Of a stretch of DNA of 22,526 nt, positions 8,219 through 18,010 are shown one piece after another. The notes under the pieces are model-generated. The model had not been told where the DNA came from. It saw only the letters and a program-made list of their open reading frames with translations, and ran no database searches. The DNA lies in the NCBI GenBank assembly GCA_037447655.1, contig JBBHKE010003530.1, positions 1-22,526 of the forward strand. Reading direction: 5' to 3'. The DNA comes from Zygnema cylindricum. Its lineage: Eukaryota > Streptophyta > Zygnematophyceae > Zygnematales > Zygnemataceae. Made by a program: the position numbers and the translations under genes. Position 1 is the stretch's first letter, and every line of letters starts with the position of its first letter.

Positions 8219-9100
8219 GGATAGCAAAAAGAATCTCTGAATTTGCTCCTCTGAGCAGTAAGTTATGGAGGGTCAAAGTTGACCTTTTGTACAGAAGCTC
8301 TCTAGGAGAGAGGATCCTATCTCCTAATTTTTCTAACTCCTATCTCTCTCACAGACTCTATCTACTGATGTACGGAACCAATCAGATTTCTCCTCCGTAC
8401 ACAAAAGTACAGTCGCCGGTGTACTTTATGTACTGAAATTGTACAACATGGCCTAAATGTCGACACATGTTATATTCGGATTCGGTGCCGTAATCTCTGG
8501 AGATACCACGATCCAATGTAATTTCGCCACGTGTCATCCGATGTGGCGATGCCCACAAACCGCCTAATTCTTTTCCGGAACTCGGCGCTAATTCTGGCCG
8601 TCTGATTAAATTCACATTTGATCGAAGCTGTAATAAATACATGCGCGATATTTGTTTCGCTTACGAAATCAATGCCGGTATTGATTTCTTATCCGTACCG
8701 CAATTTGTACTTTTACACTACCGATTCTATGTATCCCGTAAACAATTATAGTTAAATGATTTATCCTACGTATTAATGTTTAAATTGTTATCAAACTATA
8801 TAATACGTAACACTACTTCAAGACTTAAAGGTTAAGGTTATCGGCTACCGGCAGTTTGCCGTCCCGCAGGTACTAGGTTCAAATCCTGTGGCCGCCGCAT
8901 ATATTTTTACTTAATAAACCCCAAATATATATTTCCCGTAAACCTCAGGATAGCCTAGGTAGCCATGGCTCTAGCTTCCTCTCCAATTTCTCAGTGACTG
9001 CGACAAGTTTGAGAGTTGGAGAGAGAAGTTAGAGGTAGACTCCCTCGGCTTCTTTCTTATTTCTGACCTAGAAATACATTAAAAACCATTAATTTCTACA
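8195..9100 (-). repeat. LTR2, copia family 1 (minus orientation), shared by two copies
   Basis: On the minus strand it begins TGTAGAAATTAATGG at 9100, directly after the PPT of copy G, and ends ...TTCACA at 8195. It is 906 bp. It is the 3' LTR of G and, with no second LTR between, the 5' LTR of the composite C/A element. It contains CACGTG (8528-8533), CCAAT (8378-8382, 183 bp before the LTR end) and a cluster of GTAC motifs (8369-8440). Confidence 0.85.
8796..8908 (+). ncRNA. Antisense tRNA-like Pol III-type unit in LTR2 (best copy)
   Basis: Plus strand, opposite to LTR2: TATATAAT (8797-8804), CAAGAC (8819-8824), D-arm-like GGTTAAGG (8830-8837), CGGC...GCCG in the anticodon-arm position, B-box GGTTCAAATCC (8876-8886, a perfect consensus) and T5 at 8904-8908. 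From CAA to T-run is about 86-90 nt, as in a class II tRNA (Ser or Leu type); the GGTTAAGG D loop also resembles tRNA-Ser. Acceptor pairing is not clear, so it is tRNA-derived or tRNA-like rather than a confirmed tRNA gene. Confidence 0.45.
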
Positions 9101-9113
9101 CTCCCCATATTTT
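9101..9113 (-). promoter_or_regulatory. Polypurine tract of copy G
   Basis: Minus strand AAAATATGGGGAG lies directly before the LTR2 start (TGTAG) and right after the RNase H stop. It is the usual primer site for plus-strand DNA synthesis. Confidence 0.75.
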
Positions 9114-9601
9114 CTAGTCAATCTTTAATTTCAGACCACACTTCTCCCTGCAAAAAATTAGCTTAGGGGAAGGCATAGGTTTGGTCATCATATCTGCTAC
9201 CATCTCACTATCTGGTCGGTACTCTAAACTGATTATTTTATTTTCTACTTTCTCTCTAACAAAGCTGAGTCTAATATCCATGTGTTTGGCTTTAAAATGA
9301 TGTTTAGGATTGGCAGAAATAGCGATTGCTGCCTGATTATCACAAAATATTTTCTGCACACCACTCTTAAGGTGACCAAGCTCACCAAGCAAAGACTTAA
9401 CCCACATCAATTCTTTTACAGCATTGCAAGAGGCCATATACTCAGCCTCCATGGTGGACTGAGCAATAACCTTTTGTTGTTTGCTACTCCAACAGCAAGC
9501 CCCATCACCCACCTATAATACATATCCAGAAGTGCATCTCCTCATCGGAGCATCACCATAACTGCATCACTCGAAGTAGTGATGTCAGGATTCTCCCCAC
9601 C
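9114..9601 (-). pseudogene. Copy G RNase H
   Basis: Minus strand: DITTSSDA (first Asp region), then after a frameshift GDGACCWSSKQQKV, AQSTMEAEYMASC (Glu), FCDNQAAIAISANPKHHF (third-motif Asp), KHMDIRLSFVREKV and YRPDSEMVADMMTKP, ending KCGLKLKID at a stop just before the PPT. The last 133 codons are uninterrupted. A shift near 9545 and a stop near 9513 break the first part. It is the best reference for the family-1 RNase H in this window. Confidence 0.92.
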
Positions 9602-10715
9602 CAAATGCAACCATAGATCCCTAGTTCCTATCAAGTATCTAAGGACTCTCTTAGCTGCCTCCCAATCCCTCTTAGTGGGAGCATTTAGACTTCTACTCAG
9701 CACTCCTACAGCTGCCGCTAAATATCGCCGGGTACAATTCATAAAATAGATTAGACTTCCCACTACTTGTCTGTAAGGAATAGTCTGCATGAACTTCTGT
9801 TCTTCAAGAGATAATTCCTCGTCTAAGACAATGACTCCTTCTTCCTCACTCCCCTCACTTCCCTTCTTCAACTCCATTGGAGTTGTACAACTATTAGCTA
9901 TATCCATTTGAAATTTTTCAAGCATGTTCACTATTGCTTCTTTTTAAGTCAATCTTATAATTTTTCTTTTTCGGTCTCTCTCTTCTTGAATTCCCAAAAT
10001 ATATTTTGCTTCCCCGATATCCTTCATTTCAAATCTCCCTTTAAGATTGGTTTTCAGTTTATTAATTTTTTCCATTGATTTACTTAAAACAAGCAAATCA
10101 TCAACATAAATTGCAATAAATATAAAACCTTCCTCATCTTCGAAAACATAGATTGAATGATCTGAGCTGATCTGGATATATCCCAGACCGGTAAGAAACT
10201 CATCAAGCTTCTTATTCCACTGTCGAGGCGCTTGTTTCAAACGATAAAGAGATTTAATAAGCCGGCATACAATACTCTCCTCTCCTTCCTCCACAATCCC
10301 TTCGGGTTGTCGCATGAAGATCTCCTCTTCCAATTCTCCATGCAAAAAGGTTGTTTTGATGTCCATCTGGTGCACTTCTATGTCTTCTGCTGCTGCGAGG
10401 CTAAGAAGTATGCGGACGGAGGGAAATCTGACCACCGGGGCAAAGGTTTCCTCGTAGTTAATACCCTCCTTTTGTCTAAATCCCTTTGCCACTAATCTGG
10501 CTTTGTAGCGCTCGATTGTGTTATTAGGGGGAAGTTTTAATTTGAAAACCCACTTACAACCGATTGGTTTTCGGTTAGGTGGACAATCCACCAGCTTTCA
10601 AGTATCGGCTAGTATAATTGAGGCCATTTTCTCATTGATGGTTGTCTTCCACCAATTTTTTTTTGGACAAGTCATCGCCTCTCCATAAGTTTGAGGTTCA
10701 TCTTGATGAGATAGT
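9602..10715 (-). pseudogene. Copy G reverse transcriptase
   Basis: Minus strand: KPIGCKWVFKLKLPPNNTI, YKARLVAKGFRQKEGINYEE, HQMDIKTTFLHGELEEEIF (first catalytic Asp), RQWNKKLDEFLTGLGYI and IYVDDLLVLSKSMEKI (catalytic Asp pair). An uninterrupted frame of 215 codons covers 10591-9944. After one stop it resumes as NMLEKFQMDIANSCTTPM and PYRQVVGSLIYFMNCT, the RT connection domain. All key RT residues are present, making this the best-preserved RT here, although the stop and flanking shifts make the protein defective. Confidence 0.93.
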
Positions 10716-11960
10716 TTAGTTACCTTGTTATTAACCTGTTTTTCTTGCAGTCTTTTGCTACTTCTCCTCCCCCCTTCAAAATCTGAGGCCGGAATAGATG
10801 GTTCTCGTGGATTCTTTCGAATAAACTCGGCTTCTCCCCTATCCCTTGATTCCGAATCAATTTCCACCACGTCTTCCGCTTCGGGTAGAGTTGTCACTGG
10901 AGTTTCCACAGCCGAGTCCTTTTCGGTCTGATTTGTACCTGCAAGAATGTCATCTTCTCTAAAACCTGGATTGTTAGGAAGCTCAAAGTCATCAGAATTT
11001 TCTGACTCAAATCTGATTTTTACTGACTTTGTATATTTGAAGGGATCCATAGATTTTCCTTCATCTATAACTACTAGATGGTTTACTAAGATTATATCTT
11101 CCCTTTTTAGATCATAAACTCTATATCCTTTAACATCCTCATCATATCATAATAAGTATCCCGGTTTTCCTTTAAGATCTAGCTTCCAATTAGACCGATC
11201 TGTATCTCGACTGAATACTTGACTGCCGAAAACCTTTAAGTGAGATATGTCAAGTTTCCGGCCTGTCCATCTCTCATAAGGTGTTTGATCTTTTATAGCT
11301 GAAGTAAGAACTCTATTTTTGAGGTAATTAGCACAGTTCATTGCTTTTGCCCAAAACATTTTTCCTATCTTCTTATCTGACAACATACTTCTAGCACTAT
11401 CACTTAGTGTTCTATTTAACCTTTCAGCTACCCCATTCTGTTCCGGATTTTTGGAACTGTCTTTTGGTGTTGGACCCCATCTTCCCTCAGAAAATCCTCA
11501 AATTGGTTAGAAGTATACTCTCCACCATTGTCACTCCTTACTCTCTTGATTGGAGTTTCATGGAGTTTTTCGCTCCACGCTTTATATTGTCTAAAAAAAT
11601 CCTGAGCTTCTGATTTTTTTTTCAAAAAATACACCCGGGAATACCAAGACCAATCATCAGTTATAGTCATCATAAATCTCTTCCCCCCCGGTGAGGGCAC
11701 TTTAGCCGGTCCCCAAATATTTGTGTGTTCTAGATCTAGAATATTTTCTCCCTTATAGGTGGTTGTTTTAGGAAATGGTAACCTGTGTGCTTTACCTTGA
11801 GCACATCCACTACTATCACTTATATCATTACTCTCATTGAATAGAATCCCTTCCACTACTCTCATCTTTTTCATCTCTCTTAACTTATCTAGATTCACAT
11901 ACCCAAGCCTCTTATGCCACATCATAATATCATGAACACCAGCATAATAAAGTTTCTTCC
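10716..11960 (-). pseudogene. Copy G GAG-pre-integrase and integrase
   Basis: Minus strand: WHKRLGYVNLDKL (second zinc His is Tyr), SDSSGCAQGKAHRLPFP (first Cys of the pair is Ser), LEHTNIWGPAKVP (first catalytic Asp is Asn), RVRSDNGGEYTS (second Asp kept). A frameshift follows at the PQQNG motif near 11440, then AERLNRTL-like sequence, FWAKAMNCANYLKNR and PYERWTGRKLDISHLKVFG. Three of the zinc and catalytic residues are lost through single changes. The C-terminal acidic region ends MDPFKYTKSVKIRFESENSD and onward to about 10720. Confidence 0.9.
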
Positions 11961-12435
11961 TTTCATTACTTAAAATCAGCCTAAACATCCCATGGCTACC
12001 TTTCTCAGCAATGAAAAAGACATCCTCCTCAAAACTAGCAGTATAGACTCCTTCCCTAGTGCTAGTGAAAAAACCCTTATCATCTAATACAGATGTAGAG
12101 ATAAGGTTTTTAATCAGCTCCGGAATAAACAATTCATCGGAGAATGTTAATATGGATGTCTTTCCTTCTACTAACACTTTGAGATCTACCGATCCTACAA
12201 GAGTAGTGGTGACTATCCTCCCATCCCCGTACTCTATCTCTACGGTGGGAATATTTCTTATTTTAGTGAACAGGTGCCTATCCTTACACATGTGCATGGA
12301 GGCACCTAAATCTACAATCCAGCATGCTTCACCTTTCAATCCACCGTAAGCACATTTATGCCTTCGTGGAATTTCGACCTCATTTTTCGCCTCCAACTCC
12401 TCATCCAAAAGGAGCTCATCGTCCTCGTCCTCGGA
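11961..12435 (-). pseudogene. Copy G acidic linker and aspartic protease
   Basis: Minus strand: acidic linker (SEDEDDELLLDEELEAKNE), then the protease with CWIVDLGASMHMCKD. The active site Asp (near 12312-12310) is kept, but the usual Ser of DSGAS is Leu. The domain continues with EYGDGRIVTTTLVGSVDLK and ELFIPELIKNLISTSVL, typical of copia protease. It is in one frame with gag and the integrase start. Confidence 0.9.
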
Positions 12436-13238
12436 TTTCGCCTCAAGTACCTGTGTGAGAAGGGCCTTTTTCTTTCCTCTCGGGGTACCAGTGGTCTGCC
12501 CCTCCTTTAACCGAAGCTCGGTTAGCTTAATGCACCCTGCCATATAGTGCCCTGGTTTCTTACAAAAATGATATAAACCTTTGGGAGCCCTTGGTTCGAA
12601 CTCGTCGGCCTGTTTTTTCTGCTCCCTACCCACATAGTTTCCGACCGGTTTTCGTGAATCCTTGTTCCTCCAATCAGCCGCTGTTGCCAAAGCTTGGCCA
12701 CTCTTTCCTCCCCTTGGGATCTCAATCGTATTTTCTCGAACGAGAATCATCCCTACCACTGAGTTCTATATCCACCTTGAGTTCGGCAAGTCCTGCACAC
12801 GGTTGACTATGTTCTCGAACTCATCCGGTAACTTCATCAGTAAACAGTTAACCTTTTCTTTTTCACTAAAATTTTTTCCCGCACTTTCTAGCTCCATGAA
12901 GAGTGTAGCGAGCTCATTGCAAAAATCCAACATATTTCCCCCTTTGTATACATACTCCTTAACTTTCTGATCAGCCAACTGTTGGTGCTGAATCGTACCA
13001 CTTCGGTACATCTCTATGAGAGCCATCCAAAGATCGGATGCCCTTTCTACCTGCCAATGAGGACATGCAAGTCCTTGAGTGAGATGGCGTAGGATGAAGT
13101 GCTTTGCCACCATATTGTTGAAGTCCCACCTTTCAGTATCATTCTCCTCCTTCCTTGGAATAGGTGACATGAATGCCGAATTAGTTGCTATTGGTGTGGT
13201 CGTCTCCTTCTCCTTTCCTTTGTCCACATGCTCTTGTG
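12436..13238 (-). pseudogene. Copy G gag (5' end truncated)
   Basis: Gag builds the particle and binds RNA. The minus-strand frame reads NNMVAKHFILRHLTQGL, DLWMALIEMYRSG and LLMKLPDEFENIVNRVQDL, the usual UBN2/copia gag core. A single TAG at 12768-12766 interrupts it, after which the same frame resumes with VGMILVRENTIEI. The knuckle YHFCKKPGHYMAGC (about 12573-12532) has Tyr in place of the first Cys. Counting through that TAG, the frame is open from gag into integrase (13227-11428). The first 70 or so codons, leader and 5' LTR are missing; the orientation flip at 13.24 kb cuts it. Confidence 0.9.
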
Positions 13239-13245
13239 ACTTAGA
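13230..13245. other. Head-to-head junction of two truncated copia copies
   Basis: Left of this point gag of G reads to the left; right of it the acidic linker and protease of D reads to the right. No LTR, TSD or other element separates them. G is cut in the N-terminal part of gag, D at the gag/protease linker. Confidence 0.8.
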
Positions 13246-13603
13246 TACACGAGGAGGAATCCGAAGACGTGGATGGTGAGCTCTTGGTGCATGAGGAGTT
13301 TAAGGCAAAGACCGAGGTCAAAATTCTTCGAAAGCATAAGTGTGTTTTTGGAGGTTTGAAAGGTGAAGGAGGTTAGATTGTGGATTCCGGTGCCTCTATA
13401 CACATGTGTAAGGATAAACACCTGTTCACTAAGATGAGAAAGATTCCCACCGTAGAGATAGAGTATGGGGATGGGAGGGTAGTCACTACTACTATGGTAG
13501 GATCAGTAGATCTGAAGTCTCAGTGGAGGGAAAGACATCCATAGTGACATTCTCGGATGTGTTGTTTATTCTAGAGTTAAACAAAAACCTCATGTAAACG
13601 TTT
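13238..13603 (+). pseudogene. Copy D acidic linker and protease
   Basis: Plus strand, across shifted frames: EESEDVDGELLVHEEFKAK (equivalent to the linker of G), HKCVFGGLKGEGG, then IVDSGASIHMCKD-like sequence around 13377-13420. Here the DSGA active site codons look intact after allowing for a one-base loss near 13373. IEYGDGRVVTTTMVGSVDL follows. Frameshifts near 13373 and 13520 disable it. Gag is missing. Confidence 0.85.
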
Positions 13604-14960
13604 GTGTTAGATGATAAGGGTTTTGAGATTTGCACTAGGAAGGGAACCTTTACTGCTTGCTTTGAGGAGGAAGTTTATATCACTGCTGAAAAATGTAGCC
13701 AAGGGATGTGTAGGCTGATTTTAAGCAATGAAAAGAAGAATCTTTACTATGCTGGTGTTCATGATATCAAGTTATGGCAAAAGAGGCTTGGACATGTCCA
13801 TTTAGATAAGTTGAAAGAAATGAAAAAGATGGAAATAGTGGAAAAAATTCAGTTTGGAGAAAGTGAAAACCTAAGTGATTGTAGTGGTTGTGCTCAAGGT
13901 AATGCACACAGGATACCTTCCCAAATGAAGCCACTTATTAAGGAGAAAAAGTGTTAGACTTGGTACACACTGATATTTGGGGACCGTCTAGAGTGCCCTC
14001 CCCCGGTGGTAAAAGGTTTATGATGACAATCACTTACGATTGGTCTCGATACTCTAGAGTGTATTTTTTGAAAAGTAAATCTAAGGCTTGATAGGTTTTT
14101 AAGGAATATAAGGCATGGAGTGAGAAACTCCATGAAACCTCTATTAAGGGGGTAAAGAGTGATAATTGGGGAGAATATACCTCCAATCAGTTTGAGTATT
14201 TTCTAAGAGAAGATGGAGTGCAACACCAAAAGACTGTTCCTGAAAATCCTGAGCAGAATGGTGAAGCCGAGAGGTTAAATATAACACTAAGTGATAGTGC
14301 CAGGAGTATGCTCTCAGATAAGAAGATAGAAAAGAGATTTTGGGCCGAAGCTATGAACTGTGCAAATTATCTCAAGAACAGAGTTCTTACTTCAACAGTA
14401 AAAGGCCAAACTCGTTATGAGAGATAGACCAGCCGAAAACCAAATGTTTCACACTTAAAGATTTGAAGTAGTCAAGTATTCAGCGTAGACACAGATCCGT
14501 CAAATTGGAAGTTGGATCCGAAAGGAAAACCAAGATATCTTAAGGATATGATGAAGATGTAAAAGGATATAGAGTCTATGATCTCAAGAGAGAAGATATA
14601 ATTATAGTAAAGCATCTAGTGTTCATGGATGAAGGGAAATCTATAAATCCCTTTAACTATACAAAGACAGTCAAAATCAGATTTGAGTCAGAAAATTCTG
14701 ATGACTTTGAGCTTCTTAATTATTTAGGTTTTCAAAAAGACGATGATCTTGCAGCTACAAATCAAACCGAGGAGGATTCAACCGTGGAACCCCTAGTGCC
14801 AACCCCAACCAAAGCGAAAGACGTGGTGGAAATAGATCCGGAATCGAGGGATAGGGGAGAAGTCAAAACTGTTCAGAAAAAAACCACGAAAGCCATCCAT
14901 TCTTGCATCAAAGTTTGAGGGTGGAAGGAGAAGCACCAAAAGACTTCAAGGTAACCAAAA
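13604..14960 (+). pseudogene. Copy D GAG-pre-integrase and integrase
   Basis: Plus strand: YYAGVHDIKLWQKRLGHVHL (first zinc His is Gln), LSDCSGCAQGNAHRIP (Cys pair kept), a frameshift near 13940, LVHTDIWGPSRVPSP (first catalytic Asp), KSDNWGEYTSNQF (second Asp, Gly changed to Trp), NPEQNGEAERLNITL (catalytic Glu), FWAEAMNCANYLKNR and a stop at 14425. The acidic C-terminal region follows from about 14619 (MDEGKSINPFNYTKTVKIR). The DDE residues survive, but at least four stops or shifts interrupt. Confidence 0.9.
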
Positions 14961-16060
14961 TGTCTCATCCGGATGAACCCCAGACTTATGGTTAAGCGAT
15001 GATATGTCTTCGGAAGTACCGCTGGAAGACAGTCATTAATGAGGAGATAACTTCGATTATGGCAGCCAATACGTGGGAATTGGTGGACTGTCCCCTTTGA
15101 TAGGAAGCCAATCGAGTGTAAGTGGGTATTCAAATTGAAACTCAATCTGATAACACCATTAAGCAGTATAAGGCTTAGTTAGTGGCGAAGGGATTTATCC
15201 AGAAAGAGGGAATTGACTACGAGGAGACTTTTGCTCCAGTCGTCAAGTTTCCCTCTGTTTCGATACTTCTCAGTATGGCTGCAGGAGAAGACATGGAAGT
15301 GCATCATATGGACATCAAGAGGGCTTTCTTACATAAAGAATTGGAAAAGGAGATTTTTATCCGACAACCCGAAGGATTTGTGGAGCAAACATAGGAGAGC
15401 AAAGTATGCCGATTGATCAAATCTTTGTATAGGCTGAAACAGGCGCCCCGACAATGGAACAAAAAGTTAGATGAGTATTTTACAAGTTTGGGATATATTT
15501 AGATCAGCTGAGATCTCTCAATTTATTTGTTTGAAAATAAGGAAAAAAATATTTTTATTGCAATTTATGTTGATGATTTGCTTTTATTAAGTAAATCTAT
15601 GGATAAAATAAACAGGTTGAAAAATAATCTAAAAAGAAGATTTGAGATGAAGGATATGAAGAAGCAAGGTATATTTTGGGAATTCAGGCAGAGAGATAGA
15701 AATAGAAAGATAATAAGATTAACTCAAAAGAAGGCCATTGGAAACATGTTAGTAAGATTCCAAATCGACAAGGCTAATAGTTGTACCACTCGTATGGAAC
15801 AAAAGAAGGAAAGTGAGGGGAGTGTGGAAGAGGGAGTTATAATCCTGGATAATGAGGTAGGCCCGAAAGAGAAAAGATTTATACAGACCATCCCTTATAG
15901 ACAAGTAGTGGGTAGCCTAATATATTTCATGAATTGTACCTGTCCGGACATAGCCGCAGCTGTAGGAGTACTAAATATGAGTCTGAATGCTCCCACTAAG
16001 AATGATTTGGAGGCAGCTAAGAGAGTCCTTAGATATCTCATAGCCACTACAAATCTATGA
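14961..16060 (+). pseudogene. Copy D reverse transcriptase
   Basis: Plus strand: QYKA then TAG (15176-15178) then LVAKGFIQKEGIDYEETF, HHMDIKRAFLHKELEKEIF (first Asp), RQWNKKLDEYFTSLGYI, IYVDDLLLLSKSMDKI (Asp pair intact), MEQKKESEGSVEEGVIILD and PYRQVVGSLIYFMNCTCPD. The nonsense codon before LVAKGF sits at the same residue as the TGA in copy A. Further stops occur near 15392 and 15500. Confidence 0.9.
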
Positions 16061-16557
16061 TTGCATTTGGGTGGGAACAATACTCACATCACCACTTGGA
16101 GTGATGCCAGCTATGGGGATGCTCTTATGAAGAGATGCACGTCAGGGTATTTATTGTATGTGGGTGATGGGGCTTGCTGCAGGAGTAGCGAGCAACAAAA
16201 GGTCATTGCTCAGTCTACCATGGAGGTTGACGACATGGCCTATTGCTCTGCTGTAACAAAATTAATATGAATCAAGTCCTTGCTTTGTGAATTTGGTCAT
16301 TTTAAGTGTTATGTTAAGAAAGTGTTTTGTGAGAATCAGACAGCTATTGCCATTTCTGCCAATCCTAAACACCATTTAAAGCAAATCATGTGGACATTAG
16401 ACTTAGCTTCGTTAGGGAAAAGGTAGAAGACAAAATAATCGGTTTAGAATGTAGTCCAGATAGTGAAATGGTAGCAAATATGATGACGAAATCTATGCCT
16501 TCCCCTAAGCTAATTGTATGCAAGGAGAAGTGTGGTCTGAAATTAAAAGGTGACTAG
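16061..16557 (+). pseudogene. Copy D RNase H
   Basis: Plus strand: HITTWSDASYGDALMKRCT (first Asp), CRSSEQQKVIAQSTMEVDD (the catalytic Glu region; AEYMA reads VDDMA), a stop near 16268, FCENQTAIAISANPKHH (third-motif Asp is Glu), DIRLSFVREKVE, and the usual end KCGLKLKGD with TAG at 16555-16557. Thirteen bases separate it from LTR3. Confidence 0.9.
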
Positions 16558-16570
16558 AAAATAAATGGAG
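16558..16570 (+). promoter_or_regulatory. Polypurine tract of copy D
   Basis: AAAATAAATGGAG precedes the TGTAG start of LTR3. One T interrupts the purine run, as in copy G. Confidence 0.7.
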
Positions 16571-16765
16571 TGTAGAAATTAATAGTTCGTTAAGTATTTT
16601 CTAGGTCTAAAATTAAATGCAGAAAAGAAGCCGAGGCAGTGTGCCTCTAACTCCTCTCTTCAGCCCCCACACTTGTCGCAGTCACTAAAGGTTGAATAGG
16701 GAGATAGAGCCATGGCTGCCTGTGCTATCCAGAGAAAGACATGCGTATGTTTTAGTAGATTTACT

Positions 16766-16898
16766 AAAAGGATCCTTGACAAACCCAAGATTTGATCCTA
16801 GTACCTACCGTATTTTAAGCTATTCGGTAGCAGTCATCTTTATCTTACAAGTCTATGATCGGTGCTCGGACATGTATGGTTTGACAAATATATAAATT
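16766..16898 (-). ncRNA. Antisense tRNA-like Pol III-type unit in LTR3 (candidate)
   Basis: Minus strand, opposite to LTR3: TATA-like AATTTATATATTT (from 16898), a D-arm-like AGATAAAG (near 16840), CTACCG (near 16829), B-box-like GGATCAAATCTT (16798-16787) and T4 at 16769-16766. It has the same order and size as in LTR2 but is more decayed. Confidence 0.35.
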
Positions 16899-17243
16899 GT
16901 TAGGCATGAACTAATTCATTTAACGAAAAATATAGACGTCATGCATGGACAAAGTCTTGTAAAGTACGGAGTACGGTACGGTTTCGAAACAGATATTGCG
17001 CATTTTGTTGCGACAACGAAACAAATATCGTGCAATGATTTATGACGGCTACGATTAAAACTCGGTAATGATCGGACAGCCACGAAGGATGCCGAGATCG
17101 CGGAATAGGAATTTGGCGGTTTTCGGTCACCGCCACATCGATTGACACGTGGCGCGCCCACATTAGATTATGGCATCTCTGGGGATTACAAGAACTAATC
17201 TAGATATAACATGTGTCGACTGGTTAACTATATTATACAATGG

Positions 17244-17282
17244 CCGTACAGAATGTACATCGGCACTTGTACCTTTCTGTAC
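17244..17282. promoter_or_regulatory. GTAC-rich inverted repeat in LTR3
   Basis: Four GTAC tetramers within 40 bp form an imperfect hairpin (GTACAGAATGTACA pairing with TGTACCTTTCTGTAC). Equivalent GTAC clusters occur in LTR1, LTR2 and LTR4 and in the LTR fragment at 21808-21872. GTAC is the core site of plant SBP/SPL and copper-response factors, so binding is only an inference. Confidence 0.5.
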
Positions 17283-17460
17283 AACATAGTATTTTGATTG
17301 GTGTTCCACTTCAGTAGATAAAGTTTTAGAGAGAGATAAGACTTAGGAAAATTTGGTAGATAGGACCTTCTCTCCGAGAGAGTTTTTGTACAACAAGTCA
17401 ACTTTGACCCTTTATAACTTACTGCCCAGCGGAGCAAATTGAGAGATTTTTTTTGCTATC

Positions 17461-17525
17461 GACTCAGGGTAGTCTTAATTTCACAAGGTGAAGGTGGTCA
17501 GAGTTTTTGTCTATTAGGGTGGTTG
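17461..17525 (+). promoter_or_regulatory. Three-hairpin LTR/leader structure, copy L3
   Basis: Hairpin 1 at 17461-17474 (GACT/AGTC). Hairpin 2 at 17479-17493 (TTTCAC/GTGAAG, six pairs counting one wobble). Hairpin 3 at 17511-17525 (CTATTA/TGGTTG, weak, with wobbles and one mismatch). The gag ATG follows at 17599, 73 nt after hairpin 3. Confidence 0.65.
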
Positions 17526-17615
17526 TTATTCCTTGTGAAACACAAAGGGGTCAGGGTTATCCTAGAGGCTTTTTGTAAGCTGCCTACTCTCAGGACCTAT
17601 GGATATCTTAGAGTT
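17486..17615 (+). promoter_or_regulatory. Leader and gag start of copy E
   Basis: The leader after LTR3 contains the conserved TCCTAGAGGCTT block (17561-17572). The gag ATG is at 17599 (MDILEL). Within about 6 codons it joins the integrase C-terminal region, so nothing else of gag remains. Confidence 0.75.
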
Positions 17616-18010
17616 GAATGGATCCCATCAAGTATATAAAACCAGTAAAAACCAGATTTGAGTTAGAAAATTCCGATGACTTTGAGTTTCTTAACTATCC
17701 AAGTTTTCAAATAAAGATGACATTGTAACAAGAACAAATCAGACTTAGAAGGACTCGACCGTGGAAATTCCAGTGACAACTCTAATCGAAGCGGAAGACG
17801 TGGTGGAATTGATTTGCAATTGAAGGACCCGGGAGAAGCCGAGATTGTTCGAAAGAACCCACCACAACCATCTATGGCGGCCACAGATTTTGAGGGAGGA
17901 AGGAGAAGTAGCAAAAGTTTGCAAGAAAAAAAGGTTAATAACTAGGTAGAAAACTATCTCAACTGGATGAAGCTCTGACTTATAGAGAGGCAATGAATTT
18001 TCCAGAAGGG
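17616..18010 (+). pseudogene. Copy E integrase C-terminal remnant fused to gag start
   Basis: From the ATGGATCCC at about 17619 the sequence reads MDPIKYIKPVKTRFELEN and DDFEFLNYPSF, equivalent to the late integrase region of G (MDPFKYTKSVKIR). Gag, protease and the integrase core, about 3 kb, are deleted. Gag begins ATGGATATC and this region begins ATGGATCCC, so the shared ATGGAT could have guided the deletion. Stops near 17750 and 17820 follow. Confidence 0.85.

Larger units (their letters stand above)
1537..9100 (-). mobile_element. Composite copia element: LTR2 - C pol - A pol - LTR1
   Basis: On the minus strand, LTR2, family-1 leader and gag start, a near-complete divergent copia pol (C), then in frame the integrase and RT of family-1 copy A, then LTR1. 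C has no LTRs of its own. This is therefore not a nested insertion but an exchange of internal sequence, by template switching or by deletion and recombination between adjacent copies. Confidence 0.65.
16571..17485 (+). repeat. LTR3, copia family 1 (plus orientation), shared by D and E
   Basis: Starts TGTAGAAATTAATAG at 16571 and ends ...TTTCACA at 17485 (915 bp). It is the 3' LTR of D and the only 5' LTR of E. It contains TATA-like AATATATAAATT (16888-16898), CACGTG (17146-17151), ATTGG (17297-17301, 184 bp before the end) and the GTAC-rich inverted repeat at 17244-17282. Confidence 0.85.

Noticed and set aside
8796-8908. A genuine functional tRNA-Ser or tRNA-Leu gene
   Set aside because: The T arm and D loop look right but no paired acceptor stem or clear anticodon arm can be drawn, so it is called only tRNA-like.
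9114-13238. Endogenous pararetrovirus (caulimovirus)
   Set aside because: There are LTRs, and integrase precedes RT, which is the copia order; no movement protein is seen.
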